DNA from: Bisgaardia hudsonensis
GTDB taxonomy: Bacteria > Pseudomonadota > Gammaproteobacteria > Enterobacterales > Pasteurellaceae
Direction of reading: 5' to 3'
NCBI RefSeq assembly: GCF_004345785.1
Contig: NZ_SLXI01000002.1
Location: 211,921-260,685, forward strand
DNA length: 48,765 bases
In this document: positions 18,591-27,865 of the stretch, piece after piece
How positions within the stretch are numbered: position 1 is the first letter of the stretch
How the letters are laid out: every line of letters starts with the position of its first letter
Program-made: the position numbers and the translations under genes
Notes under the pieces: generated by a model
The model's database searches: none
What the model saw: only the letters and a program-made list of their open reading frames with translations
What the model was told of the DNA's origin: nothing

Positions 18591-18618
18591 AGGACGCTAA
18601 ATAGCGTCCTTTTGTTTT
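18591..18618 (+). terminator. Terminator of infC-rpmI-rplT
   Basis: AGGACGCTA (18591-18599) pairs with TAGCGTCCT (18602-18610), followed by TTTGTTTTT. Confidence 0.92.
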
Positions 18619-18640
18619 TCATAATTTAATTAATTTTTGA

Positions 18641-19909
18641 TTAATTTAGTGAATCAAATGCTTGTTGAATATCGGCTAAAATATCGTTTACATTTTCAAT
18701 ACCGCAAGAAATACGAATTAATCCACCTGAAATTTTCATTGCTTCTAATTGCTCTTCTGTTAATTGTCTATGACTAGAGGTTGCAGGGTGTAATGCACAA
18801 GTACGAATATCTGCAACATGTACTTCTCGAGATACAAGTTTTAAAGCATTGAGCCATTTTGTTGCTGCTTCTTTTCCTCCTTTTATTTCAAAGGAAATTA
18901 CGCCACATAATCCATTTGGAAGATATTTTTGTTTTAATGCATAGTCAGGATGATTTGCTAGCGCAGGGTAACTAACTGTATTTACTGCTGAATGAGTTGA
19001 TAAAAATTCAGCAATTTTTAAGGCATTATTATAATGTGCTTCCATACGTAATGGTAAGGTTTCTAAACCTAAATTTAACAAAAAGCTATTTTGAGGAGCT
19101 GGTGTCGCACCAAGATCACGCATTAATTGGACACGAGCTTTAATAATATAAGCAAGATTACCAAAATTTTCTGTATAAACTAAACCATGATAGCTTTCAT
19201 CTGGTTGAGTGAATTGTGGGAATTTACCATTTTTCCAGTTGAAATTACCTGCATCAACAATAATACCGCCTAAAGCAACTGCATGTCCATCAAGATATTT
19301 AGTCGTACTATGAACAACAATATTTGCACCAAATTCAATAGGGCGACAGAAATATGGTGTTGCAAAAGTATTGTCAATTACTAGTGGGATTTCTGCCTGT
19401 TGAGCCAATTTAGCAAATTTTTCAATATCTAGAACTACAAGCTCTGGATTAGCAATAGTTTCTGCAAAAATTGCTTTTGTATTTGGTTGAATTGACTTTT
19501 GTAATTCTTCTAATGGAAGACGTGGATCGACAAAAGTCACAGAAATTCCCATTTTTTTAAATGTTTGGGCAAATAAATTAAATGCACCGCCATAAATTGA
19601 ACTTGATGAAATAAAATGATCACCCGATTCAAGAATATTTAATAATGCATAGAAAATAGCTGCTTGTCCAGATGACGTTGCCAAAGCTGCTGCACCGCCT
19701 TCAAGTGCGGTAATTTTTTCTTCAATTACATTAGTTGTTGGATTAGAAAGACGGCTATAGAAAAAGCCAGCCGCTTTTAAATCAAACAAATCACCAATTT
19801 GTTCTGCTGAATCATAAGTAAAAGTTGTGCTTTGTACTATTGGTTGAACTCTTGGTTCACCACTTTTAGGGCTGTAGCCAGCATGTAAACATTTAGTTTC
19901 AAATTGCAT
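18641..19909 (-). CDS. metY: O-acetylhomoserine/O-acetylserine sulfhydrylase (PLP enzyme)
   Basis: Cys/Met-metabolism PLP family, 422 aa. The PLP Lys is in VVHSTTKYLDGHAVALGG. Other family segments are SSGQAAIFYALLNILESGDH, VIDNTFATPYFCRP and ADIRTCALHPATSSHRQL. The length (over 400 aa) and the long insert after the PLP Lys (FPQFTQPDESYHGLVY) fit O-acetylhomoserine sulfhydrylases, not cystathionine gamma-synthases of about 380 aa. It would make homocysteine (or cysteine) directly from sulfide. It stands alone on the minus strand, with lysO upstream on the same strand. I saw no clear MetJ site. Confidence 0.88.
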   Translation of the reverse strand: MQFETKCLHAGYSPKSGEPRVQPIVQSTTFTYDSAEQIGDLFDLKAAGFFYSRLSNPTTNVIEEKITALEGGAAALATSSGQAAIFYALLNILESGDHFISSSSIYGGAFNLFAQTFKKMGISVTFVDPRLPLEELQKSIQPNTKAIFAETIANPELVVLDIEKFAKLAQQAEIPLVIDNTFATPYFCRPIEFGANIVVHSTTKYLDGHAVALGGIIVDAGNFNWKNGKFPQFTQPDESYHGLVYTENFGNLAYIIKARVQLMRDLGATPAPQNSFLLNLGLETLPLRMEAHYNNALKIAEFLSTHSAVNTVSYPALANHPDYALKQKYLPNGLCGVISFEIKGGKEAATKWLNALKLVSREVHVADIRTCALHPATSSHRQLTEEQLEAMKISGGLIRISCGIENVNDILADIQQAFDSLN

Positions 19910-19930
19910 ATAGTTCTCCTGTTTTATTTT

Positions 19931-20839
19931 TTATATTGGTATAGATGAAAAAAATACTAACAAAATAGGGGGTAATATATTTGTAATAAATCCAAAGCTA
20001 ATTGCCAAAGGAACAATTTCTATTCCCCCAGATCGTTGTATTATTGGTAAAGAGCAATCTAAAGCGGTTGCTCCTGATATACCTACGGCTGTTGAACGAT
20101 AGTTATTCATTAACATAGGTATAATAAAAAGACTAACAATTTCACGAGAAAGATCATTCAAAAATGCAATACTACTAAAGATTGGTCCCCACGCATTATT
20201 AATCACGACACTTGATAAAGAATACCACCCAAATCCAGATGATATAGCTAAACCTTGTGTTATTGGAAGATCTAATATACTGGCAGAAATACCCCCTCCT
20301 AATAGGGATGTAATCGAGAATATTATGCCTGTATTTATCCCCCTTTTATTAAATATCACTGTTTTTAGAGATATTCCATTATTACGTAATTGAATACCAA
20401 TAAAAAATATCAGTGCTATTAATATATAAGTACTTGCAGAAAAATATAATATAAACCAAGGTTTTATAATAAGACCAATAACAAATCCGATTAAAACCAT
20501 AGAAGCAAGTTTCATACTATCAAAAAGCATTTTCCACCTAGATGGAATTACCTTTCTTAAATTCTTAATTGGTTCAGGAGACAATTTATCATAAATGATC
20601 AATGCTATGATATTGCAAGACTGAATTACAATAGCAAAAGTAAAGGCTGAAATGCCAATAATGGGTATTTGTTTTGCTAAATTATCTAATTGACCTAATT
20701 TAAATCCCATTACAAATAAAATTAAAAATAGTAATATCATTACAATTTTATTTATATTGAGTAAAAAGCTCGTATTTTTTGTTTTAATTAAATAACCTAA
20801 AAACATAGGTCCAAGAACAATAAGTAACCCCTCATACAT
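19931..20839 (-). CDS. lysO: L-lysine exporter LysO family protein (YbjE)
   Basis: 302-aa integral membrane protein with about eight hydrophobic segments. The C-terminal half has the family signature: GFGWYSLSSVVI, GPIFSSIAFLNDLSREI, then ATALDCSLPIIQRSGG with the conserved Asp. E. coli LysO exports lysine and toxic analogues. The N-terminal half is more divergent, but the two-part DUF340 layout is kept. It is separated from metY by 21 bp on the same strand. Possible ArgP control cannot be judged from the sequence. Confidence 0.87.
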   Translation of the reverse strand: MYEGLLIVLGPMFLGYLIKTKNTSFLLNINKIVMILLFLILFVMGFKLGQLDNLAKQIPIIGISAFTFAIVIQSCNIIALIIYDKLSPEPIKNLRKVIPSRWKMLFDSMKLASMVLIGFVIGLIIKPWFILYFSASTYILIALIFFIGIQLRNNGISLKTVIFNKRGINTGIIFSITSLLGGGISASILDLPITQGLAISSGFGWYSLSSVVINNAWGPIFSSIAFLNDLSREIVSLFIIPMLMNNYRSTAVGISGATALDCSLPIIQRSGGIEIVPLAISFGFITNILPPILLVFFSSIPI

Positions 20840-21102
20840 AATGATCTTTCCCTAATTAAGTTACATTTTTGTTACAACACGTTTAATATATCTATCATGA
20901 AAAAATATCTTAAGCAAGAAATTATTGATGGAATATTAAATTTATTTAAATAAATTTAATGAGTATAAATTAGAAAATTGAGAATGATATTGAGCAAAAT
21001 GATAAAATTTTGTTCTGTAAGATGTGAATAAAGCAAATGGATACATAAAAGTATCCATTATTTTTAATATTAGATTTTATAATGAAAATAATTTATTCAA
21101 AA
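20840..21102. other. Intergenic region between lysO and purE
   Basis: Contains no convincing gene. It holds a 26-bp perfect AT-only palindrome at 20935-20960 and, at 21036-21059, a hairpin AATGGATAC/GTATCCATT whose T-run lies on the plus strand, although no plus-strand gene precedes it. An 18-codon ORF at 20899-20955 has no ribosome-binding site. Confidence 0.6.
21036..21066 (+). terminator. Terminator-like hairpin between lysO and purE
   Basis: AATGGATAC (21036-21044) pairs with GTATCCATT (21051-21059), followed by ATTTTTA on the plus strand. On the minus strand it could end purE transcription, but lacks a T-run there. Confidence 0.6.
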
Positions 21103-21600
21103 TTATAATCTTGGATCAGGATTTTCCAGTACAACTTGAGTTTGTTCATTTCTGAATTGATGTAGTTTTTTAGCTATTTCTGAATTAAAAGCCGCTAAAA
21201 TTTGCGCAGCAAGTAAAGCAGCATTAGCAGCCCCAGCAGGTCCAATTGCTAATGTTCCCACAGGAATGCCTTTTGGCATTTGAACAATAGAGTAGAGACT
21301 ATCAACACCACTTAGCATAGAACTTTTTACTGGAACACCCAGTACAGGTACTATTGTTTTTGCTGCAATCATACCAGGAAGATGAGCTGCGCCGCCTGCT
21401 CCAGCGATAATAACTTTATAACCTTTTTGTTCTGCTGTTTCTGCAAAACTAAATAATTTATCAGGGGTACGATGAGCAGAAACTACTTCTACATCATAAT
21501 TAATACCAAAATTATCTAGGATATTTGTTGCTTCTTGCATCGTTGCCCAATCACTTTTTGATCCCATAACAATAGCAACTTGAGACGAATTATTTGACAT
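21103..21600 (-). CDS. purE: N5-carboxyaminoimidazole ribonucleotide mutase PurE
   Basis: Purine biosynthesis mutase converting N5-CAIR to CAIR. The 165-aa class I PurE starts with [10 protein letters not shown] and has [20 protein letters not shown] and the [13 protein letters not shown] active-site segment. A PurR operator lies about 60 bp upstream. purK, which makes the substrate and normally follows purE, is not next to it here: the next minus-strand gene is lysO. Confidence 0.96.
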   Translation of the reverse strand: MSNNSSQVAIVMGSKSDWATMQEATNILDNFGINYDVEVVSAHRTPDKLFSFAETAEQKGYKVIIAGAGGAAHLPGMIAAKTIVPVLGVPVKSSMLSGVDSLYSIVQMPKGIPVGTLAIGPAGAANAALLAAQILAAFNSEIAKKLHQFRNEQTQVVLENPDPRL

Positions 21601-21660
21601 GATTTATATAACCTATGCTATTAAAGATAGCTTATTAGCATACCATAAAGTAGTATTTTC

Positions 21661-21676
21661 AAGCAAACGGTTGCTA
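21661..21676. promoter_or_regulatory. PurR operator of purE
   Basis: AAGCAAACGGTTGCTA closely matches the palindromic PurR consensus ACGCAAACGTTTGCGT, including the central CAAACG-GTTG pairing. The gene for PurR itself is at 30.7-31.7 kb in this window. Confidence 0.8.
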
Positions 21677-21744
21677 TTTTAATTAATGGTTTGTTATTTT
21701 TTATATTATAGTTATAAATAAAGTTGAAAATCTCATTATAAGTG

Positions 21745-21785
21745 TGTAATCTAATGTTTACATTTATTGTAATTTATTTTTTACA
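21745..21785. promoter_or_regulatory. Two TyrR-like boxes upstream of aroF
   Basis: TGTAATCTAATGTTTACA (21745-21762) and TGTAATTTATTTTTTACA (21768-21785) each match TGTAAA-N6-TTTACA with one mismatch at the same position. Their centres are 23 bp apart, about two helical turns, 40-80 bp before the aroF start. In E. coli, TyrR represses aroF-tyrA through boxes of this type. Confidence 0.72.
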
Positions 21786-21824
21786 TAAATTATACTGTGG
21801 ATTTTTATAAAATGAGGAAAGAAA

Positions 21825-22889
21825 ATGGCAAATGTAATAAATAAAGATAGTATTCATAATGTTAATATTGTTGATGAAAGCATATTAATTACGCCAGCAG
21901 AATTAAAAGTAAAATTACCGTTAGCAACGCATTTACGTTTACAAATAGAGAAGTCAAGAAAAGAAATTGCTGATATTATTCATAAAAAAGATCCTAGATT
22001 ATTAGTAGTAATTGGTCCTTGTTCTATTCACGATCCTAAATCAGCAATAGAATATGCACATAAATTAAAAGCACTGTCAGAAAAAGTGAAAAACGAACTC
22101 TATATTATAATGAGAGTATATTTTGAAAAACCAAGAACAACGGTTGGTTGGAAAGGACTAATAAATGATCCAAGAATAGATGGATCTTTTCGAGTTGAAG
22201 AAGGATTGCATATTGCACGTCAATTATTATTAGATTTAGTTACTTTAGGTTTACCTTTGGCAACAGAAGCACTAGATCCTATTAGTCCACAATACCTTGC
22301 TGATTTATTTAGTTGGTCTGCTATTGGTGCGAGAACCACCGAATCACAAACCCATCGTGAACTTGCTTCTGGCTTATCTATGGCAGTTGGTTTTAAGAAT
22401 GGTACTGATGGTAATTTAGCTACAGCAATTAATGCAATGAAAGCAGCTGCACAACAACATCATTTTATGGGGATTAATCAACAAGGACAAATTAACTTAT
22501 TGAAAACGGCGGGTAATCCTGATGGCCATATTATTTTAAGAGGGGGAAAATCACCAAATTATCAACCAGAATTTGTCAAGGAATGTGAGTTTGAATTAGA
22601 AAAATCAGGATTAGAAAAAGCTATTATGATAGATTGTAGCCATGCTAATTCAAATAAAGATTATCATTATCAACCTATTGTGGCGGAAAATGCTGTAAAC
22701 CAAATTGTACAGGGAAATAAATCTATAATAGGTCTAATGTTAGAAAGTCATTTATATGAAGGTAATCAAAGTGCGGATCAATCTATTGATACAATGAAAT
22801 ATGGTGTTTCTATTACAGATGCTTGCATTGGTTGGGAAACCTCAGAGCGTTTATTAATAGATATATCTCAAAAATTAAGAAATAGATAG
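21825..22889 (+). CDS. aroF: 3-deoxy-7-phosphoheptulonate synthase, AroF-like
   Basis: First enzyme of the shikimate pathway (PEP plus erythrose 4-phosphate to DAHP), class I. The 354-aa product has LLVVIGPCSIHDPKSA, YFEKPRTTVGWKGLINDP, ATEALDPISPQYLADLFSW, ARTTESQTHRELASGLS and DCSHANSNKDY. Among E. coli isozymes it reads most like the tyrosine-sensitive AroF (NNVHITDE-like N-terminus, DPNSPQYL-like loop). The adjacent tyrA and the TyrR boxes support this. Feedback specificity is inferred, not shown. Confidence 0.92.
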   Translation: MANVINKDSIHNVNIVDESILITPAELKVKLPLATHLRLQIEKSRKEIADIIHKKDPRLLVVIGPCSIHDPKSAIEYAHKLKALSEKVKNELYIIMRVYFEKPRTTVGWKGLINDPRIDGSFRVEEGLHIARQLLLDLVTLGLPLATEALDPISPQYLADLFSWSAIGARTTESQTHRELASGLSMAVGFKNGTDGNLATAINAMKAAAQQHHFMGINQQGQINLLKTAGNPDGHIILRGGKSPNYQPEFVKECEFELEKSGLEKAIMIDCSHANSNKDYHYQPIVAENAVNQIVQGNKSIIGLMLESHLYEGNQSADQSIDTMKYGVSITDACIGWETSERLLIDISQKLRNR

Positions 22890-22965
22890 ATTTTCTATCT
22901 AATCACTCAAATTTGTTATAATCAACCCTAAAAATTATTGTATATTTATTAAGGAATATTGGTAA

Positions 22966-24090
22966 ATGGAAGCATTAAATGCGTTAAGAGCAGAAATTGA
23001 TACTTTAGATCATGAATTATTGAATATTATTGCTAAACGTTTAGAACTCGTAAAGAAAGTTGGTGAAGTAAAACATCAATATGGGTTACCTATTTACGTG
23101 CCTGATAGAGAATTAACGATGATAAAGGATCGTCAAAAAGAAGCGAAAAAAAAAGGAATACCTACTGATTTGATTGAGGATATATTGCGTCGTTTAATGC
23201 GAGAATCTTATACAAGAGAAAATCAGTTTGGTTTTAAAAGAGTTAACCCCGATATAGAAAAAATTGTAATCGTTGGAGGAAAAGGAAAACTTGGATCATT
23301 ATTTTCCCATTATTTAACCATTTCAGGCTATCATACAATTACATTGGATAAAAATGATTGGCAAAATGCATCGCAGATTTTAGAGAATGCGAATGTCGTG
23401 ATCGTTTCTGTACCTATTAATCAAACAGTTAATATCATAGAAAAATTAGAACCTTATTTAACAAAAGAAATGCTTTTAGCTGATCTAACATCTGTAAAAC
23501 AAAAACCGTTAGAGAAAATGTTAGCGATTCATAAAGGAGCTGTTTTAGGACTACACCCTATGTTTGGACCCGATATAATGAGTATGGCAAAACAAGTAAT
23601 TGTACGTTGTGATGGACGTTTTTCAGAAAAATACCAATGGTTTATTGAGCAAATACAAATTTGGGGAGCAACAATTTATCCTGTTGATGCAGAAGAACAC
23701 GATAAAAGTATGACTTATATTCAAGCACTTCGCCATTTTGCTACTTTTACAAATGGCTTACATTTATCAAAACAGCCAGTTAATTTAGCGAATTTATTAG
23801 CTTTGTCATCGCCTATTTATCGTTTAGAATTAGCAATGATAGGGCGTTTATTTGCACAAGATGCAGAATTGTATGCTGATATTATTATGGATAAACCTGA
23901 AAATTTAGCCGTAATAGAAAGCTTAAAAGAAAGTTATGAAGAAAGTCTAAGATTTTTCAAAAATAATGATAAACAAGGATTTATTAATAGTTTTAATCAA
24001 GTTAAATCGTGGTTTGGAGAATATTCCGAACAATTTTTAAAAGAAAGCCGTCAATTATTACAACAAGCAAATGATAATCGTCATTTGTAA
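22966..24090 (+). CDS. tyrA: Bifunctional chorismate mutase/prephenate dehydrogenase (T-protein)
   Basis: Converts chorismate through prephenate to 4-hydroxyphenylpyruvate for tyrosine. The 374-aa product has the AroQ chorismate mutase helices at about 1-90 (LRAEIDTLDHELLNIIAKR, VKHQYGLPIYVPDRE). The NAD-binding dehydrogenase follows with VIVGGKGKLGSLFSHY, ADLTSVKQKPLEKM and the catalytic His region GAVLGLHPMFGPD. It lies 76 bp after aroF as a likely operon under TyrR control. Confidence 0.96.
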   Translation: MEALNALRAEIDTLDHELLNIIAKRLELVKKVGEVKHQYGLPIYVPDRELTMIKDRQKEAKKKGIPTDLIEDILRRLMRESYTRENQFGFKRVNPDIEKIVIVGGKGKLGSLFSHYLTISGYHTITLDKNDWQNASQILENANVVIVSVPINQTVNIIEKLEPYLTKEMLLADLTSVKQKPLEKMLAIHKGAVLGLHPMFGPDIMSMAKQVIVRCDGRFSEKYQWFIEQIQIWGATIYPVDAEEHDKSMTYIQALRHFATFTNGLHLSKQPVNLANLLALSSPIYRLELAMIGRLFAQDAELYADIIMDKPENLAVIESLKESYEESLRFFKNNDKQGFINSFNQVKSWFGEYSEQFLKESRQLLQQANDNRHL

Positions 24091-24114
24091 TTAACCGTTT
24101 AAGTAGGTGAACTA

Positions 24115-25662
24115 ATGTTTTTACGCCAAGTTGAGATTGTAGGGTTTAGAGGAATAAAACGTCTATCCTTACCTTTATCTTCTAATACTGTATTAATTGG
24201 AGAGAATGCTTGGGGAAAATCAAGTTTATTATCTGCATTAAGTATTATTTTTAATACAAATAAAAAACTCTATCAATTTACTGAAAGTGATTTTTATAGA
24301 ACAAAAGGTGACTCGATAGCTGATACTATTACTATTTTATGTACATTTTGTGAAAATAATTTAAATGAAAAAAAAGAGAAATATAATCAACATTTCTTGC
24401 CATTCTTTATACCTCATCAAGATGGCTATGAACGTATTTATTTTAGAATAATAGGCGAAAAACAAGAAAATGGTAATATTACAACCAAATATTCTTTTTT
24501 AGATCAAAATGGTAATACGATTGATAATGAAAATGTAGAGCAAACCGCTTTATTTCTTATAGCAAGACACCCAGTATATCGTTTTCGAGATGCTCGTTTA
24601 AATAAAAAATCAATTTTAAATTCTAAATCATTAGATATCTTGCAGCAAAAAGAAATACAAGCCGTTGCCTTATTATTACAATATTATTTTATTGATAATA
24701 GTCAGCATAATGAATTATTACAAGATCCTGCAACTCTATGGACATTAGTAAAAAATTTATGTTCTCAGTTACAGCAAGATCAAACTAATAAATTAAAAAA
24801 AATTGTATTTAAACAGCTTGTCTCTCTTTTTGTGATAAAAGAACAAATTCAAATAACCAAAGCGATCAAACCTATTATTTTATTTGAAGATCCAGAAGCA
24901 AGACTACATCCTAGAATGGTTAGTATTGCTTGGGAACTTGCAAGCTACTTGCCTATTCAACGAATTACAACCACTAATTCTGCAGAATTAATATCACAAG
25001 TTGATTTACATGATATTTGTCGTTTAGAAAGAATAGCAGAAGAGCATACTCAAACTTTTCGATTATCCTCTAAGGATTTAAATCGGACTGATTTACGTCG
25101 TCTCACTTTTCATATTCACCATAATAGAAGCCTCGCATTATATGCTCGAGTTTGGTTACTTGTTGAAGGTGAAACAGAAGTTTGGATTTTAAATGAATTG
25201 GCTGAATTGTCAGGAATTAACTTGGCAATGGAAGGCATACGTATCGTTGAATTTGCTCAATGTGGCTTACGACCTTTAATCAAATATGCTCGTTCAATGG
25301 GGATTGAGTGGTATGTATTGGCGGACGGAGATGATGCGGGTAAAAGATATGTAGATATAGCTAAAAGTATGCTAACAGATGATCAAAACACTTTTTCCCG
25401 AATTACCTTATTACCAAAAAAAGATATAGAACACTTTTTCTATCATTCAGGATTTGAAGAAGTCTTTATCAACTTAGCTCATTGGAAATCAAATCAAAAC
25501 TATTTTCCTACCACAAAAATTATTAAAAAAGCGATTCAAAGAACCTCAAAACCTGATTTAGCTATTGCACTATCCGCTGAAATTGAAAAAAGAGGCAAGC
25601 AATCCATTCCATTATTATTTAAAAAACTCTTTTTAAGGGTATTAAATTTATCAAAGAATTAA
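24115..25662 (+). CDS. ybjD: OLD-family ATP-dependent endonuclease (YbjD-like)
   Basis: The 515-aa product joins an ABC-type ATPase head to a C-terminal Toprim nuclease domain. Visible motifs are FRGIKRLSLPL, Walker A GENAWGKSS (about residue 29-37), the signature/Walker B-like PIILFEDPEARLHPRM, ITTTNSAELIS, and Toprim LLVEGETEVWIL plus VLADGDDAGKRY. It is close to E. coli YbjD (552 aa) along its whole length, slightly shorter in the middle. Stand-alone OLD proteins of this class are chromosomal housekeeping-type nucleases of unclear role. No Gabija partner (GajB) or reverse transcriptase is adjacent, so a defence role is not supported. It is 24 bp after tyrA. Confidence 0.9.
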   Translation: MFLRQVEIVGFRGIKRLSLPLSSNTVLIGENAWGKSSLLSALSIIFNTNKKLYQFTESDFYRTKGDSIADTITILCTFCENNLNEKKEKYNQHFLPFFIPHQDGYERIYFRIIGEKQENGNITTKYSFLDQNGNTIDNENVEQTALFLIARHPVYRFRDARLNKKSILNSKSLDILQQKEIQAVALLLQYYFIDNSQHNELLQDPATLWTLVKNLCSQLQQDQTNKLKKIVFKQLVSLFVIKEQIQITKAIKPIILFEDPEARLHPRMVSIAWELASYLPIQRITTTNSAELISQVDLHDICRLERIAEEHTQTFRLSSKDLNRTDLRRLTFHIHHNRSLALYARVWLLVEGETEVWILNELAELSGINLAMEGIRIVEFAQCGLRPLIKYARSMGIEWYVLADGDDAGKRYVDIAKSMLTDDQNTFSRITLLPKKDIEHFFYHSGFEEVFINLAHWKSNQNYFPTTKIIKKAIQRTSKPDLAIALSAEIEKRGKQSIPLLFKKLFLRVLNLSKN

Positions 25663-25695
25663 TGTGTTATATTTTGTAAAGATATATTAAAAAAC

Positions 25696-26407
25696 AACAA
25701 TTCGCACGTAAAATATGCGGTTTTTCGGCAACTATCTATAATGGACTAGAATTTCACATCCCCCTCAAGGAGCATGTGAAAACTGATAAATGCACTATAA
25801 TTCTATTGCTTTTCCCTTAAAGGAGGAGTACATATTCTTTCTTCGATAAATTATCTTGAATCATATTTTCTTTTCCTAATTTTAATATATTCTTCTACAA
25901 CTTTCGTATTTAAACTTACCATGCTTACGTAATATCCTTTCGACCAAAAATTTCAGTTTCCATACTTATATTTCAGATTGTCATGCCTTTCAAAAATCAT
26001 GAGTTAGGATTTTCCCTTTAAATATCTTATAAAACTTGACACCAATAGTTCCGGTGGGATTTTTAATAGCATATGAATATGCTCTTTCATTGCGTGGGCT
26101 TTTATTATTTCAACATTTTTGTAATTACATAATTGTTTTAATATACTACTCATATTTATTATCAATTTTCCGTAAATTACCTTTCGTCTGAATTTAGGGA
26201 TAAAGAGTATATGATACTTACAGTTCTATCTTGTGTGTGATAGACTCAAATCGTCATTGGATTTACTTGTCATTGACATATCCTCCTATATTTTGAATTT
26301 TGATTGTCAGCCTTGTTCATTATATCAGAGGATTTTTCATCGCTAAAGTTCTTTGATTTCAGACATATGACGTATAGTTGTTATAGATAGATAACATCTA
26401 TCTATAA
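25696..26407 (-). mobile_element. IS200/IS605-family insertion sequence, copy 2 (degenerate)
   Basis: Minus-strand copy of about 712 bp aligned to the other two by both ends: left-end hairpin near 26383-26407 and right end AACAATTCGCACGTAAAATATGCGG at 25696 onward, given here as position 25696-25720. It is the most diverged copy: the internal hairpins are partly decayed and the transposase gene carries several disruptions. Its right-end hairpin and T-run face the ybjD stop 33 bp away; its left end abuts the degP/degQ terminator. Confidence 0.85.
25810..26273 (-). pseudogene. tnpA: Dead IS200 tnpA
   Basis: Starting at ATG 26273 the frame reads MTSKSNDDLSLSHTR and then hits TAG where the intact copy has Trp (TGG). 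Further stops and frame changes follow. Stretches equivalent to NCKYH, IPKFRR, the HIH region and the Tyr helix can still be followed to about 25810. Not capable of making transposase. Confidence 0.85.
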
Positions 26408-26409
26408 CA

Positions 26410-26442
26410 AAAGGTTTGAAAAATAATATTTTTCAAACCTTT
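26410..26442. terminator. Bidirectional terminator between ybjD/IS copy 2 and degP/degQ
   Basis: AAAGGTTTGAAAAAT (26410-26424) pairs perfectly with ATTTTTCAAACCTTT (26428-26442). On the minus strand the stem is followed by TTTTGTT, after which IS copy 2 begins. Confidence 0.85.
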
Positions 26443-26467
26443 ATGAATTATTCTCTAATTTAAATAG

Positions 26468-27865
26468 TTATTTAATTAATAGATAGAAATTGCTGTCACC
26501 ACGTAAGATATTAAGGGCAATCGCTGAAGGTTCTTTATCTAGAGCTTTACGCAATTCACCTAAATTTTCTATTGCTTGGCGATTAACACCAATAATAATA
26601 TCCCCTTCTTCTAAACCACGTTTTGCAGCCATAGATTTTGGTTTAATTGAGGTGATTTCTACGCCTTTAATTGATTTCTTACTATAATTGCTTAATTCTG
26701 CACCTTCTAAATTTGGAATTAAACTTCTTGCGGATGTTTTGCTTTGTTCGTCTGATTGTAAAGTAACTTTAACTTCTTTTTCTTTGCCATCGCGAACATA
26801 AGTTAAATCAATGGCTTTGCCAGCTCCAGTAGTCGCTATTTTCGCACGTAATTCTGCAAAACTTTTTAGTTTTTGACCATTGATAGATATAATTACATCG
26901 CCTGCTTTAATTCCGGCTTTGTCCGCGGCTGAATTTGGTATGACTTCACTTACAAATGCACCTTGTTGTGTATCAGTACCAAATGCTTTTGCTAAATCCG
27001 CATTTAATTCGCCACCTTTGATTCCAAGTAAACCACGGCGAACTTCACCAAATTCTAAAATTTGTTGAACGAGACTATTTGCCATATTGCTTGGAATAGC
27101 AAAGGCAATACCCGCATTTCCACCACTTGGCGAGATAATCGCGGTATTAATACCGATTAATTCACCTTTTAAATTAATTAATGGGCCACCTGAATTACCA
27201 CGATTTACTGCCGCATCGGTTTGGATATAGTTTTCATAAGTCCCACTATCTGATCCAGTTGAACGACCAAGAGCAGAAACAATCCCCGAAGTTGTGGTTT
27301 GTCCTAGCCCAAATGGATTACCTATTGCAACAGTAAAATCACCCACTCTTAATTTATCGGAATCTGCGAGTTTTATTTCAGTTAAGTTTTTTGGATTTTC
27401 AAGTTGAACGAGTGCAATATCGGACATTTCGTCTTTACCGACAATCTTTCCTTTAAATTCACGTCCATCTTGTAACATAACCGTAATTTTATCAGCTTGA
27501 TCTACGACGTGATTATTAGTTAATACATAGCCTTTTTGAGCATTAATAATGACACCAGAACCTAAGCCACGAAAACTACGAGGGGAGTTATCCATTCCAC
27601 CAAAGCTAAAACCAAAACCATCTTCAAAGAAACGGCGAAATTCTTCGGGAATAGCATCTTCGCTATTTTGGCGAGATGATTTTTGTTTTCCTTCTACATT
27701 AATGGATACAACCGTTGGTAATACTTTTTCTAACATTGGTGCTAGACTTGGAATTTGTTGACCATCGGCATCAATAAATGGAAAAGATGCTTGGGCTACA
27801 AATGATGTACTTAAAACACTTAAACCTAGTGCTATACTTGTTAGAATAAAACTTTTTTTCTTCAT
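26468..27865 (-). CDS. degQ: Periplasmic serine protease/chaperone, HtrA family (DegP/DegQ)
   Basis: Periplasmic quality-control protease. The 465-aa precursor has a Sec signal peptide (KKKSFILTSIALGLSVLS..., probable cleavage after AQA at about residue 27). The trypsin-like triad is visible: His in VLTNNHVVDQA, Asp in DEMSDIALVQL and Ser in DAAVNRGNSGGPLINL. Two PDZ domains follow (about 280-370 and 385-465). The short loop LA around SSRQNSEDA is closer to DegQ than to DegP of E. coli, and Haemophilus has a single HtrA of this size. The start follows AAAGGAGAAA. A weak sigma-E-like promoter (TGAACGTT ... GTCATA) may lie upstream, but I do not rely on it. Confidence 0.93.
   Translation of the reverse strand: MKKKSFILTSIALGLSVLSTSFVAQASFPFIDADGQQIPSLAPMLEKVLPTVVSINVEGKQKSSRQNSEDAIPEEFRRFFEDGFGFSFGGMDNSPRSFRGLGSGVIINAQKGYVLTNNHVVDQADKITVMLQDGREFKGKIVGKDEMSDIALVQLENPKNLTEIKLADSDKLRVGDFTVAIGNPFGLGQTTTSGIVSALGRSTGSDSGTYENYIQTDAAVNRGNSGGPLINLKGELIGINTAIISPSGGNAGIAFAIPSNMANSLVQQILEFGEVRRGLLGIKGGELNADLAKAFGTDTQQGAFVSEVIPNSAADKAGIKAGDVIISINGQKLKSFAELRAKIATTGAGKAIDLTYVRDGKEKEVKVTLQSDEQSKTSARSLIPNLEGAELSNYSKKSIKGVEITSIKPKSMAAKRGLEEGDIIIGVNRQAIENLGELRKALDKEPSAIALNILRGDSNFYLLIK

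Noticed and set aside
20899-20955. 18-codon ORF (MKKYLKQEIIDGILNLFK)
   Set aside because: No ribosome-binding site, overlaps an AT-only palindrome and has no recognisable family.
24115-25662. OLD-family nuclease as part of a defence system (Gabija-like)
   Set aside because: No GajB helicase, reverse transcriptase or other defence gene is adjacent. The protein matches chromosomal YbjD along its whole length, and the next plus-strand sequence is a dead IS.
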